Shown here: in pieces, positions 33,104 through 40,557 of the stretch | How the letters are laid out: every line of letters starts with the position of its first letter | Position numbering within the stretch: the stretch's first letter is position 1 | Source of the DNA: Aliirhizobium wenxiniae | Lineage (GTDB): Bacteria; Pseudomonadota; Alphaproteobacteria; Rhizobiales; Rhizobiaceae | Length of the DNA stretch: 64,000 nucleotides | Assembly: GCF_019511445.1 (NCBI RefSeq) | Contig: NZ_JAEUAN010000031.1 | Span: forward strand, 1-64,000 | Reading direction: 5' to 3' | Program-made: the position numbers and the translations under genes | The notes under the pieces: generated by a model | What the model saw: the letters and a program-made list of their open reading frames with translations, nothing else | The model's database searches: none | What the model was told of the DNA's origin: nothing

Positions 33104-33407
33104 GCAGGAGCGGCGCAGGCATGCAATGTCGTCGGACCCAATCCGGCCGTTCATGCCTGTGGCCAGCCTTGCTTTCTGAGACGGATCTTCTTGTCGCGTA
33201 TCCCGTTTCCGCTGATCATCTTCGGCGTCTTAACCAAGCAGATGCACAAGTTTTGCTACCGGAAGGAGCCAGAGCGCTGCCAACGCTCTCTCGAATTTCT
33301 AACATAACAGCTTATCACACCCACGTTAGGTCGGCTTGCTGGATGCCGCCTGTCGATCCACCTGTGCCTGGCGCTCGCATGGTGCACGCGCTTCAACGGG
33401 ATTACAA
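33104..33407. other. Intergenic stretch of about 300 bases
   Basis: No gene is recognised. A frame on the plus strand passes through but lacks a ribosome site or family features. It may contain the promoter of the alpha/beta hydrolase gene. Confidence 0.4.
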
Positions 33408-34448
33408 ATGACCAGGCATTTCCTTCTTTCGTCCCTACTCGGATCCGTTCTGCTCGCCGGCTCATCGGCAGTCGTTTTCGCTCAGGCGGACAGCGACCGG
33501 TCAAGTTCACAGCAAGTGACCTTCGGTCCCAGGCTTGAACGGTTCGACTATCCATTCAAGACTGAAATCATGACGGTTTCGAACCAGGGTCAGGAACTTG
33601 AAATGTCCTTCATGGACATAGCAGCTGCCAACCCGAACGGGCGGACCGTAGTCCTGCTGCACGGTAAGAACTTCTGTGGCGCCACATGGGAGGGTACGAT
33701 CAATAGCCTGACACAGGCCGGGTACCGGGTGATCGCGCCGGACCAGATCGGGTTCTGCAAATCGAGCAAGCCGCAAGCATACCAGTTCAGCTTCCACCAG
33801 CTGGCCGAGAACACCAAGGCTCTCTTAGATAGCCGCGGCGTTGAGAAGGCAACGGTGCTCGGGCACTCGATGGGCGGAATGCTCGCCTCGCGGTTTGCAT
33901 TGATGTATCCCGAGGTGACCGAACAGCTGGTGCTGGTCAACCCGATCGGACTTGAGGATTGGAAGGCAAAGGGAGTTCCCTACCAGACGATTGACGCGGC
34001 GTTCGAGGGTGAGAAAAAGACCAGCTTCGAAGGCATCAAGCAGTATCAGCAGAAGTTCTATTATTCCGGGCAGTGGCAACCGGAATACGACAAGTGGGTG
34101 GCCATGAGCGCCGGTATGTATCGTGGCGAGGGCGGCGATCAGGTGGCTTGGAACCAGGCGCTTACTTCCGACATGCTGTTCACGCAGCCAGTCGTGCATG
34201 AGTTCAACCAGATCAAAGTGCCAACTTTCCTCATGATCGGAATGTCCGACAAGACGGCGCCGGGTGCCAATCGCGCTCCGGCCGAGATTGCGTCGACGCT
34301 CGGCGATTATACTCAGCTCGGCAAGCAAGCGGCGCAGGCCATCCCAGGGGCAAAACTTGTTGAGTTCGAAGACCTCGGCCATTCGCCTCAGATTCAGGCT
34401 CCCGACAGGTTTCACAAAGCTCTTCTCGACGGTCTGAACAGTCTTTGA
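33408..34448 (+). CDS. Secreted alpha/beta hydrolase
   Basis: A 346-residue protein from the ATG at 33408. The signal peptide MTRHFLLSSLLGSVLLAGSS ends near VVFAQA. The fold shows the oxyanion motif VLLHGKNFCGATWEGTINSL, the nucleophile in ATVLGHSMGGMLASRFALMY (Ser), the acid in FLMIGMSDKTAPGANRAP and His in FEDLGHSPQIQAPDR. The complete Ser-Asp-His triad predicts an active esterase or lipase-like enzyme in the periplasm. It follows the DJ-1 gene after 300 bases and may belong to the same regulated group. Confidence 0.9.
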   Translation: MTRHFLLSSLLGSVLLAGSSAVVFAQADSDRSSSQQVTFGPRLERFDYPFKTEIMTVSNQGQELEMSFMDIAAANPNGRTVVLLHGKNFCGATWEGTINSLTQAGYRVIAPDQIGFCKSSKPQAYQFSFHQLAENTKALLDSRGVEKATVLGHSMGGMLASRFALMYPEVTEQLVLVNPIGLEDWKAKGVPYQTIDAAFEGEKKTSFEGIKQYQQKFYYSGQWQPEYDKWVAMSAGMYRGEGGDQVAWNQALTSDMLFTQPVVHEFNQIKVPTFLMIGMSDKTAPGANRAPAEIASTLGDYTQLGKQAAQAIPGAKLVEFEDLGHSPQIQAPDRFHKALLDGLNSL

Positions 34449-34455
34449 TCGGGAA

Positions 34456-34477
34456 GGGGAGGTCAAGCGGCCTCCCC
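34456..34477 (+). terminator. Hairpin after the hydrolase gene
   Basis: GGGGAGG (34456-34462) pairs with CCTCCCC (34471-34477), with an 8-base loop, 7 bases after the stop codon. The U-run is short (TATCTC), so termination may be partial. Confidence 0.55.
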
Positions 34478-34807
34478 TATCTCACGACCACTGCTTGTTT
34501 CTTCCCGGCAGAACCGAGCCCGCGCCCTCTCCAGCAGTTGGCAGGTAAGGCTCTCGCATCTAAGCCGACGCGACGAGTGAAGGATGTCCTGAAGAGCGCG
34601 TGGCGCCCCAATATGCATAGTCATGCAATCCGATAGGATCAGGCAATACGGACGCAGTCTTGTTCTACCGCCGCGTGGACATGATGAAAGACATTGGCTT
34701 CATCAGACAAAGATGGAGTTGATCATGTTCAGCGATAGCGCAGTCACATTCATCGGGCCATTCCTGGGCAAGGAGCTGTTTTACGGACGCTGCTAGAGCA
34801 TGATGCC
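34478..34807. other. Intergenic stretch without a recognisable gene
   Basis: I see no protein family on either strand. The following short frame and the AraC gene begin after it. Confidence 0.4.
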
Positions 34808-34993
34808 ATGCAGGAGTGTTCGGATATGCCGCAGCGAGCAGAGATCTTGACCTGCGACGTCGATGCAGACTTCATCTGCCTGAAAGAGACGCACGACACC
34901 GGCTTCATCTTCATGTCGGATGAAACCAAATGCTGCATCGCATCATTGATGGTGGTTATGGGTGGAGATGTGAATGAAGCACTGTTCCATTAA
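34808..34993 (+). CDS. Small hypothetical protein ahead of AraC
   Basis: A 61-residue frame beginning MQECSDMPQRAEILTCDVDA with FICLKETHDTGFIFMSDETK and a C-terminal MVVMGGDVNEALFH. Its codons are mostly ones ending in G or C, as in real genes here, but no strong ribosome-binding site is seen and no family is recognised. It ends 53 bases before the AraC gene and might be co-transcribed. Confidence 0.35.
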   Translation: MQECSDMPQRAEILTCDVDADFICLKETHDTGFIFMSDETKCCIASLMVVMGGDVNEALFH

Positions 34994-35046
34994 AGCCCCG
35001 CGCAATCATCGGGGCGATCCTGGCCCCGCTTAAGAGAGGGTCCGCA

Positions 35047-36051
35047 TTGGCGAATATCGAAGCACCCCTTCAAACTGATGTACGTCCCATTCCAGCAATT
35101 GCTGGAAAGCAAATACATCCCGCAGCCGGTTTGCCGGCGTGTGAACAGGTTGCTGTAAGGCCCGAGCGGACATCCCCGCTTGGGCTTGAACAGTATATAG
35201 CAGGCCGAACAATGGTGAGTGGCGATAGCCCGGCCTGGACCGATATGTTCGTGCAGGTCTACTCCCGCCTAAACAAGCAGGAACCGTTCTTGGTTCCTGC
35301 CGTCGCCGAACCCCTCATTGTTTGGGTCATGTCTGGAGAGGCCGTCGTCGAAGAACGTGACCTCGACGGCGAATGGGTTGCGAACACCGTAACCGTGGGT
35401 GATTTCTTCCTCACCCGCTCAACCACACCTTATGAGATGCGCTGGCGCGCTGTAGGGGATGCGCCGTTCCAGGTCATGCACCTTTATCTCTCGGTTCCAC
35501 TCTTCGAACGCGTCGCATATGACGTGCTTGGCTGTAACGCTCCGCCGGCACTGCGTGACATCTCAGGTGGTAAGGATAAGCAGCTCTCCCACCTGCTGGC
35601 ACTCGTTCACCAGGAGCTGACCGCCGAAGGGATGGGAAGTCAGTTATTCATTCAGGGCCTTGCCCAAAGCCTTGCTGTTCATTTGATCCGCAATTACGCG
35701 TCTGGCGAGGCGCTCGACGATCGCCAGAATGCGCTTCCGGGATTCAAGCTCCGGCGTGCAGTCGCTTATCTCGAAGAGCACCTGGCCGAACCCTTCAATC
35801 TGGCCCAGCTTGCTGAGACCGTCGGGATGAGCGAGTTCCATTTCAGCCGGCTGTTCAAAAAGGCCACTGGCGTGTCGCCATCTCGCTATTTCATTCGCCA
35901 ACGCGTAGCACGGGCACAATTGCTCCTGCAGGAAACGGAAACAAGCATCATCGAGATTGGTATGTCCGTCGGCTATTCGAGCCCGAGCCACTTTGCGCAG
36001 GTATTTCGGCGCGAGACCGGCTTGCCACCGAGCCACTATCGCAGGGGCTAG
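35047..36051 (+). CDS. AraC-family regulator
   Basis: A 334-residue protein. The start is TTG 35047 with GAGAGGG six bases upstream; no in-frame ATG lies close. The N-terminal sensor part (about residues 40-180) includes LIVWVMSGEAVVEERDLDGE and FFLTRSTTPYEMRWRA. The C-terminal double HTH (about residues 235-330) includes AVAYLEEHLAEPFNLAQLAE, MSEFHFSRLFKKATGVSPSR and IEIGMSVGYSSPSHFAQVFR. It precedes the SDR-led operon at 36197 in the same direction, which it probably activates. Confidence 0.9.
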   Translation: MANIEAPLQTDVRPIPAIAGKQIHPAAGLPACEQVAVRPERTSPLGLEQYIAGRTMVSGDSPAWTDMFVQVYSRLNKQEPFLVPAVAEPLIVWVMSGEAVVEERDLDGEWVANTVTVGDFFLTRSTTPYEMRWRAVGDAPFQVMHLYLSVPLFERVAYDVLGCNAPPALRDISGGKDKQLSHLLALVHQELTAEGMGSQLFIQGLAQSLAVHLIRNYASGEALDDRQNALPGFKLRRAVAYLEEHLAEPFNLAQLAETVGMSEFHFSRLFKKATGVSPSRYFIRQRVARAQLLLQETETSIIEIGMSVGYSSPSHFAQVFRRETGLPPSHYRRG

Positions 36052-36058
36052 TTTTTTC

Positions 36059-36092
36059 ACCTGTCGCGGTTTTGAGCAAAAACGCGACAGGT
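36059..36092 (+). terminator. Strong hairpin after AraC
   Basis: ACCTGTCGCG (36059-36068) pairs perfectly with CGCGACAGGT (36083-36092), and the loop itself can pair TTTT with AAAA around GAGCA. It starts 7 bases after the AraC stop codon. A T-run precedes rather than follows it, so it may terminate imperfectly or stabilise the transcript end. Confidence 0.5.
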
Positions 36093-36196
36093 CGAGCAAG
36101 GGCCCGAGAGAAGGGCCGCGCTCAAAAGCATAGTTTCATCCTTGTCACAACGAGATGCCCACAGTGGTGGTGGGCTACAGACAAGGAGTAAAGACA

Positions 36197-36946
36197 ATGA
36201 CCAACCTCAACGGAAAGATCGCACTGGTCACCGGCGCATCGAGCGGCATTGGCGCTGCTACCGCCGTCAAGCTCGCTGAAGCCGGTGCAAAAGTCGGCAT
36301 CGCAGCCCGCCGCACCGAAAAACTTGAAGACGTCAAGAAACAGATTGAAGCCAAGGGCGGCGAAACGCTTGTCATCCAAATGGACGTTGTGGACACCGCC
36401 TCGATCGAAGCGGGCGTCAAGAAGCTCGTCGACACCTATGGCTCGATCGACATCCTCGTCAACAACGCCGGCCTCATGCCGCTTTCCGATATCGACCAGT
36501 TCAAGGTCGACGAGTGGAACCGCATGGTCGACGTGAACGTGAAGGGCCTGCTCAACACGACAGCCGCCGTCCTGCCGCAAATGATCAAGCAGCACTCCGG
36601 CCACATTTTCAACATGTCTTCGATCGCGGGGCGCAAGGTGTTCAAAGGCCTGTCCGTCTATTGCGCGACAAAGCATGCTGTCACGGCCTTCTCTGACGGC
36701 CTGCGCATGGAAGTCGGCCAGAAGCACGGCATTCGCGTGACCTGCATCCAGCCAGGCGCCGTTGCCACCGAGCTCTACGATCACATCACTGATCCGGGCT
36801 ATCGCAAGCAGATGGACGAGCTGGCCGGCCAGATGACCTTCCTCCAGGGCGAGGACATCGGTGACACCATCGTGTTCGCTGCCCAGGCTCCGTCGCATGT
36901 CGACGTCGCCGAGCTGTTCGTCCTGCCGGTTGAACAGGGCTGGTAA
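36197..36946 (+). CDS. SDR-family oxidoreductase (YdfG-like)
   Basis: A 249-residue SDR from the ATG at 36197 after AAGGAG. The cofactor loop is LVTGASSGIGAATAVKLAEA (residues 9-28), NNAG in DILVNNAGLMPLSDI, catalytic Ser in IFNMSSIAGRKVFKG and Tyr/Lys in LSVYCATKHAVTAFS. The segment ITDPGYRKQMDELA is like the SDR at 20534. Such YdfG-like enzymes reduce small oxo compounds such as malonic semialdehyde or serine-type hydroxy acids. It is the first gene of a same-strand run to 39.2 kb with flavin reductase and DUF1330 genes. Confidence 0.9.
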   Translation: MTNLNGKIALVTGASSGIGAATAVKLAEAGAKVGIAARRTEKLEDVKKQIEAKGGETLVIQMDVVDTASIEAGVKKLVDTYGSIDILVNNAGLMPLSDIDQFKVDEWNRMVDVNVKGLLNTTAAVLPQMIKQHSGHIFNMSSIAGRKVFKGLSVYCATKHAVTAFSDGLRMEVGQKHGIRVTCIQPGAVATELYDHITDPGYRKQMDELAGQMTFLQGEDIGDTIVFAAQAPSHVDVAELFVLPVEQGW

Positions 36947-36964
36947 CCAGCTAGCTCTAATGGG

Positions 36965-36983
36965 TCCCTGCCACTGGCAGGGA
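36965..36983 (+). terminator. Hairpin between SDR and flavin reductase genes
   Basis: TCCCTGCC (36965-36972) and GGCAGGGA (36976-36983) form a perfect 8-bp stem with a three-base loop, followed by TCTCTTC. This is a possible partial terminator or mRNA processing site inside the operon. Confidence 0.5.
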
Positions 36984-37003
36984 TCTCTTCGAGGGAGATT
37001 GGA

Positions 37004-37552
37004 ATGAAGGAGATACCCGCAACCCAAACCTATCGCGTCTTGGAACCTGGACCGATTGTCATGGTGACGACCAGCGATAAGGAAAAGCCCAATGTCATGA
37101 GTATGGGCTTTCACATGATGATCCAGCATACGCCACCGCTGATTGGCTGCGTGATCGGTCCATGGGACCATAGCTACGAGACACTTCGCGAAAGCGGCGA
37201 ATGCGTAATCGCCGTACCCGGTCTCGATCTTGCCGAAACGGTTGTCGATGTTGGGAACTGTTCCGGCGACCGCGTCGACAAGTTTCACCGGTTCGGATTG
37301 CAGACCCGTAAAGCCAAGGACGTATCCGCGCCTCTTATCGCCGACTGCCTAGCAAATATCGAGTGCGTGGTCGTCGATCGACGAAATGTCGATCCGTACA
37401 ACCTGTTCATCCTGGAAGCCAAGCGCTTGTGGGTGAATGAAAGCCGTAAAGAACGTCGAACCCTCCACCACCAGGGAGATGGATCGTTCGCCGTCGACGG
37501 AGGCACGCTCGATCTCAAAGACCGTATGGTCAAATGGCGCCACCTCCCCTGA
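37004..37552 (+). CDS. Flavin reductase-family protein
   Basis: A 182-residue FMN-binding split-barrel protein. It shows TYRVLEPGPIVMVTTSDKEK, PNVMSMGFHMMIQHTPPLIG, SYETLRESGECVIAVPGLDL and DKFHRFGLQTRKAKDVSAPL. These are the flavin-phosphate and dimer regions of the flavin reductase-like family, which supply reduced flavin to partner monooxygenases or reduce substrates directly. No classical partner monooxygenase is adjacent; the small ABM protein at 37903 is the nearest oxygenase-like gene. It lies in the SDR operon downstream of AraC. Confidence 0.85.
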   Translation: MKEIPATQTYRVLEPGPIVMVTTSDKEKPNVMSMGFHMMIQHTPPLIGCVIGPWDHSYETLRESGECVIAVPGLDLAETVVDVGNCSGDRVDKFHRFGLQTRKAKDVSAPLIADCLANIECVVVDRRNVDPYNLFILEAKRLWVNESRKERRTLHHQGDGSFAVDGGTLDLKDRMVKWRHLP

Positions 37553-37597
37553 GGGGCGGCGTCACTAACCCCACCTAACAGATTGAAGGAGAAAAAC

Positions 37598-37882
37598 ATG
37601 TCTGCCTATCTCGTCGTCGACCTCGATATCCACGATATGGCATCGATCGAGGACTATCGCACCAAGGCATTGCCGCTCGTCGCCAAAGCCGGTGGCCGTC
37701 TGATCGCATTCGACGCCGAACCGCTCGAGCTTGAGGGTTGGGAATCCACCAACATGCTCATCATCGAATTGCCGAACAAGCAAGCCATCCGCGACCTCTT
37801 CGCGTCGCCGGAATATGCCCCCCTCGCCGTACAGCGGCAGGCTGCGGCCAAATCGAGGATAATCGCACTCGAAGGTGCGTAA
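37598..37882 (+). CDS. DUF1330 protein
   Basis: A 94-residue protein from the ATG at 37598 (AAGGAG upstream). It has the DUF1330 dimeric alpha-beta barrel pattern: MSAYLVVDLDIHDMASIEDY, LVAKAGGRLIAFDAEPLELE, NMLIIELPNKQAIRDLFASP, EYAPLAVQRQAAAKSRIIAL. Function unknown; DUF1330 proteins commonly accompany oxidoreductases. It is part of the same run of genes. Confidence 0.9.
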   Translation: MSAYLVVDLDIHDMASIEDYRTKALPLVAKAGGRLIAFDAEPLELEGWESTNMLIIELPNKQAIRDLFASPEYAPLAVQRQAAAKSRIIALEGA

Positions 37883-37902
37883 ACCCGTATTTGGCCGGGA
37901 GT

Positions 37903-38181
37903 ATGGACATGGCCGAACTGACCAACGTAGCCTTCTTCAAGGCCAAGCCCGGGCGATCGAAGGATCTTGGAGAAGCGCTTCTGGCACTGGTTTCGCCTTC
38001 CCGACAAGAGCCGGGCTGCTTGCGCTACGAGATCCATCAGTCGACGGTTACCGCCGAAGACTGGATAGGACTTCGGCCACAAGATCGGACTGCTGGATAT
38101 CATCCTCGATACGAAAGGCCTGATCGCGCGCATAGGCGCCGATCTCGAATAACCCTCAACAGTCTGGAAGCCCTGACATGA
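37903..38181 (+). CDS. ABM-domain protein with abnormal C-terminus
   Basis: A 92-residue frame. Residues 1-50 are a good ABM start: AELTNVAFFKAKPGRSKDLG, EPGCLRYEIHQSTVTAEDWI. After that the usual W..x..A...H segment is missing and the frame becomes basic (RPQDRTAGYHPRYERPDRAH), probably after a deletion or frameshift. Another frame nearby reads GHKIGLLDIILDTKGLIARI before a stop at 38152. The stop at 38181 overlaps the next ATG (38178) by four bases. It may be expressed but is unlikely to fold as a full ABM domain. Confidence 0.55.
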   Translation: MDMAELTNVAFFKAKPGRSKDLGEALLALVSPSRQEPGCLRYEIHQSTVTAEDWIGLRPQDRTAGYHPRYERPDRAHRRRSRITLNSLEALT

Positions 38182-39199
38182 AGAAACTGATGATCTATGG
38201 AGCCGCCGGCTATACCGGCGGCATGGCCGCCGAGCATGCCGCCGCGGCGGGCCTGGCTCTTGTCGTCGCAGGACGGGAAAAGGACCGATCGAAGCTTGCC
38301 GAACTTGCTGAGCGCCTTGGAGCAGAGGTTTGCATCTTCTCGCTCGATGAACCCGCCGATACCAAAGAGGGCCTGCTCGGCGTCTCCGTCGTGCTCAACG
38401 CGGCCGGGCCATTCATGAACACGGCCGAACCTCTGATGTCCGCCGCAATCCGCATTGGCGTTCATTACCTTGACTTTTCGGCCGAACTCGACACTTACCG
38501 CGAGGCGCTGGCGCTGGACGGGCAGGCACCCGCGGCAGGGGTGATGCTGCTACCCGGAAGTGGGGGCAGCGTTGCCATGCTTGGCAGTCTTGCTTCCCAC
38601 GCAGTCGCCCGTGTAGAAGATCCGCAGAAGATCCGCAGAAGATCCGCAGAAGATCCGCAGAAGATCAGCGTCGCGCTGCATGTTTCGGGCTCGATGTCGC
38701 GCGGCTCGGTGACCAGTGCCAGACAGGGTATGGTCACGGAAATGCTTCACCTCGTCGATGGAGAACTCGTTTCCCGCGACCCCGGTGAGGTGCGTGAGTT
38801 CGATTTCGGTCGTGGTCCGCAATCGTCATTCCCGGTGACGCTCCCCGATCTCCTTACCAACTGCCATACGACCGGAGTGAAGAACATTGACACCTATGTT
38901 CATGTCAGCGCGGGGGTGTTTCCGCGGGAGAGCTGAAGGAGCTTCCTGATGGTCCCACGGCCGCCGAGCGCTAGGCTAACCGCTACCACGCCGCAGTCGA
39001 AGTTCTGGGAGCCGACGGCACTACCGTCTGCGCTGTGCTGGATTCAATGAACGGCTACACCTTCACGTCAATCGCGGCGGCCAAAGCGGCTCGACGCGTT
39101 GTGGCAGGCGAGGTTAAACCAGGATTCCAGACGCCAACGGGGTTGTTTGGGGTGGGTTTCGCTCAGACGATTGCCGACACCACAATAGACGATTTCTGA
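38178..39199 (+). pseudogene. Saccharopine dehydrogenase-like (trans-acting enoyl-reductase type), frameshifted
   Basis: The intact part (252 codons to TGA at 38936) starts with a Rossmann fold, MKKLMIYGAAGYTGGMAAEH, and has LNAAGPFMNTAEPLMSAAIR and DFSAELDTYREAL. Near 38928 one base is missing; the next frame continues as ELKELPDGPTAAER, a TAG at about 38973, then YHAAVEVLGADGTTVCAVLD and TPTGLFGVGFAQTIADTTID to TGA at 39199. About 90 C-terminal residues are thus lost. An 11-base tandem repeat lies inside the reading frame at 38616. It closes the AraC-controlled gene run. Confidence 0.85.
38616..38666 (+). repeat. 11-base tandem repeat, 4.6 copies, inside coding sequence
   Basis: GAAGATCCGCA is repeated four times perfectly at 38616-38659 and then partially (GAAGATC). 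Four units minus one is 33 bases, so the apparent expansion keeps the frame and inserts 11 residues: the protein reads EDPQKI twice around RRRSA. Slipped-strand copying is the simplest origin, so copy number may vary between strains. Confidence 0.85.
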
Positions 39200-39357
39200 G
39201 AAATCTCCACGGCTGGAAGCGTCAAGTTTGGATATGCCTTTTGTCCGTCAGCGGTTAGATATCATCCAACACGATGGAAACGGCTTTCCACGCCGGTATC
39301 GCTCTCGCGTGGCTGGACGCGTGCAATGCCGATTCACTGATCGCTTTGGCTTATTTG

Positions 39358-39747
39358 CTATCGCTTCACCGCGACGCATTTCACCTCGGCAAGCAATCCG
39401 GGATGTGCGAGTTCGGAAACCCCGATGCGGGTCCATGCGTATGTTCCTCTTGGGAAAACTTCGTTCTTCGCCGTCCGGAAGACATCCATGTTCTTCGACA
39501 TGTCCACATGATAGCTTGTCATCTCCACCACGTCGTCGAAGGTGCAGTTTGCGGCCTCAAGGACAATGCGGAGGTTTTCCCACATGGCGCGAAACTGTTC
39601 TTGTGGGTCCTCAATCACCGTAAGGTCCCGAGTGCGGCCGACTTGCCCGACGACGTAAATCGTATTGCCGACTTTAACTGCCGGAGCATATCCTGCGCGG
39701 GCAACGATCTCGCGCATTTCCTCCGGAATAATGACTTCGCGATCCAT
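39358..39747 (-). CDS. RidA family protein
   Basis: A 129-residue protein from the ATG at 39747, with AGGAAAAGG upstream. It reads PAVKVGNTIYVVGQVGRTRD, PQEQFRAMWENLRIVLEAAN, CTFDDVVEMTSYHVDMSKNM and ends WTRIGVSELAHPGLLAEVKC. It belongs to the YjgF/RidA superfamily, in a branch often paired with regulators. It is divergent from the TetR gene at 39876, and the operator at 39849 lies between them, so it is probably part of that TetR regulon. Confidence 0.85.
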   Translation of the reverse strand: MDREVIIPEEMREIVARAGYAPAVKVGNTIYVVGQVGRTRDLTVIEDPQEQFRAMWENLRIVLEAANCTFDDVVEMTSYHVDMSKNMDVFRTAKNEVFPRGTYAWTRIGVSELAHPGLLAEVKCVAVKR

Positions 39748-39848
39748 AATGCTGCACCTTTTCCTGAAAGAGAGGCGGCCCAATTCAAGAAGGGCGTCGC
39801 CACGACATCACGCCCATTACCTAGCGTCAGGAAATATCACTTGCAATA

Positions 39849-39864
39849 GGAACTGAATGGTTCC
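39849..39864. promoter_or_regulatory. TetR operator, copy A (RidA/TetR divergent promoter)
   Basis: GGAACTGAATGGTTCC, with the inverted halves GGAAC and GTTCC. The same element occurs at 40497 in front of the MFS gene. It lies 12 bases before the TetR start. Confidence 0.75.
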
Positions 39865-39875
39865 ATATTGGCGTC

Positions 39876-40487
39876 ATGGTAAAAAGCACTCAGACATCTC
39901 CGTCCGTCGGCCGTCCTCGTGAATTCGAACTTGATGACGCCGTTCGGAAGGCAATGAGCGTGTTCTGGGACCGAGGATATCACGATGCGTCGTTGCCCGA
40001 CTTGCTTGAAAGCATGGCACTGTCAAGAGGCAGTTTCTACAAGGCGTTCGTAGACAAGAGGGGCGTCTATCTCCGCGCGCTTGATGTTTACATCGACGAT
40101 GCCATTCGCAAGACTGGGGAAATCATGCATTCCAACCCGTCGCCGAAAGCTGCAATCAAAGAAGCATTCTCGCGGCAGGTGGAAGAGTCCTCAGGCAAGG
40201 AGGGACTGCGTGGATGCTTTGTCGTGTTGTCGGCAGTGGAAATGCTTCCAGCGGACGAAGAGGTTTCCGCTCGAATTGCGCGCCTGTTTCGGCGACTGCA
40301 GGATCTGTACGCGGCAGCGATCATCCGAGCTCAAGCCCTGGGTGAGATTGATCCAGGGCTGGACGAGCGAACACTGGCGCGGTTTCTCGTCTGTCAGATC
40401 CAAGGGATGAGAGTTCTGGGGAAGGCGGGAGCGGATCGCGATGCCACCAAGGCAATGGTCGACTTCGCGCTAAAACCGCTTGACTGA
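39876..40487 (+). CDS. TetR-family regulator
   Basis: A 203-residue TetR-type protein. After VGRPREFELDDAVRKAMSVF the HTH is LPDLLESMALSRGSFYKAFV (residues about 15-60). The C-terminal part contains GKEGLRGCFVVLSAVEMLPA and GLDERTLARFLVCQIQGMRV, as in YcdC/AcrR-like repressors. Operators of the same sequence lie before it (39849) and before the MFS gene that follows (40497). It should therefore control itself, the pump and possibly the divergent RidA gene. Confidence 0.9.
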   Translation: MVKSTQTSPSVGRPREFELDDAVRKAMSVFWDRGYHDASLPDLLESMALSRGSFYKAFVDKRGVYLRALDVYIDDAIRKTGEIMHSNPSPKAAIKEAFSRQVEESSGKEGLRGCFVVLSAVEMLPADEEVSARIARLFRRLQDLYAAAIIRAQALGEIDPGLDERTLARFLVCQIQGMRVLGKAGADRDATKAMVDFALKPLD

Positions 40488-40496
40488 CTCTAAATA

Positions 40497-40512
40497 GGAA
40501 CCAAATGGTTCC
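40497..40512. promoter_or_regulatory. TetR operator, copy B (MFS promoter)
   Basis: GGAACCAAATGGTTCC is a perfect palindrome in its six outer base pairs, 46 bases before the MFS start. It differs from copy A at only two positions, which ties the pump to the TetR gene at 39876. Confidence 0.8.
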
Positions 40513-40557
40513 GAAGTTGCGCATTTTGCAAGCCGCTGTGCGGCTTCGCTTCTCGAT

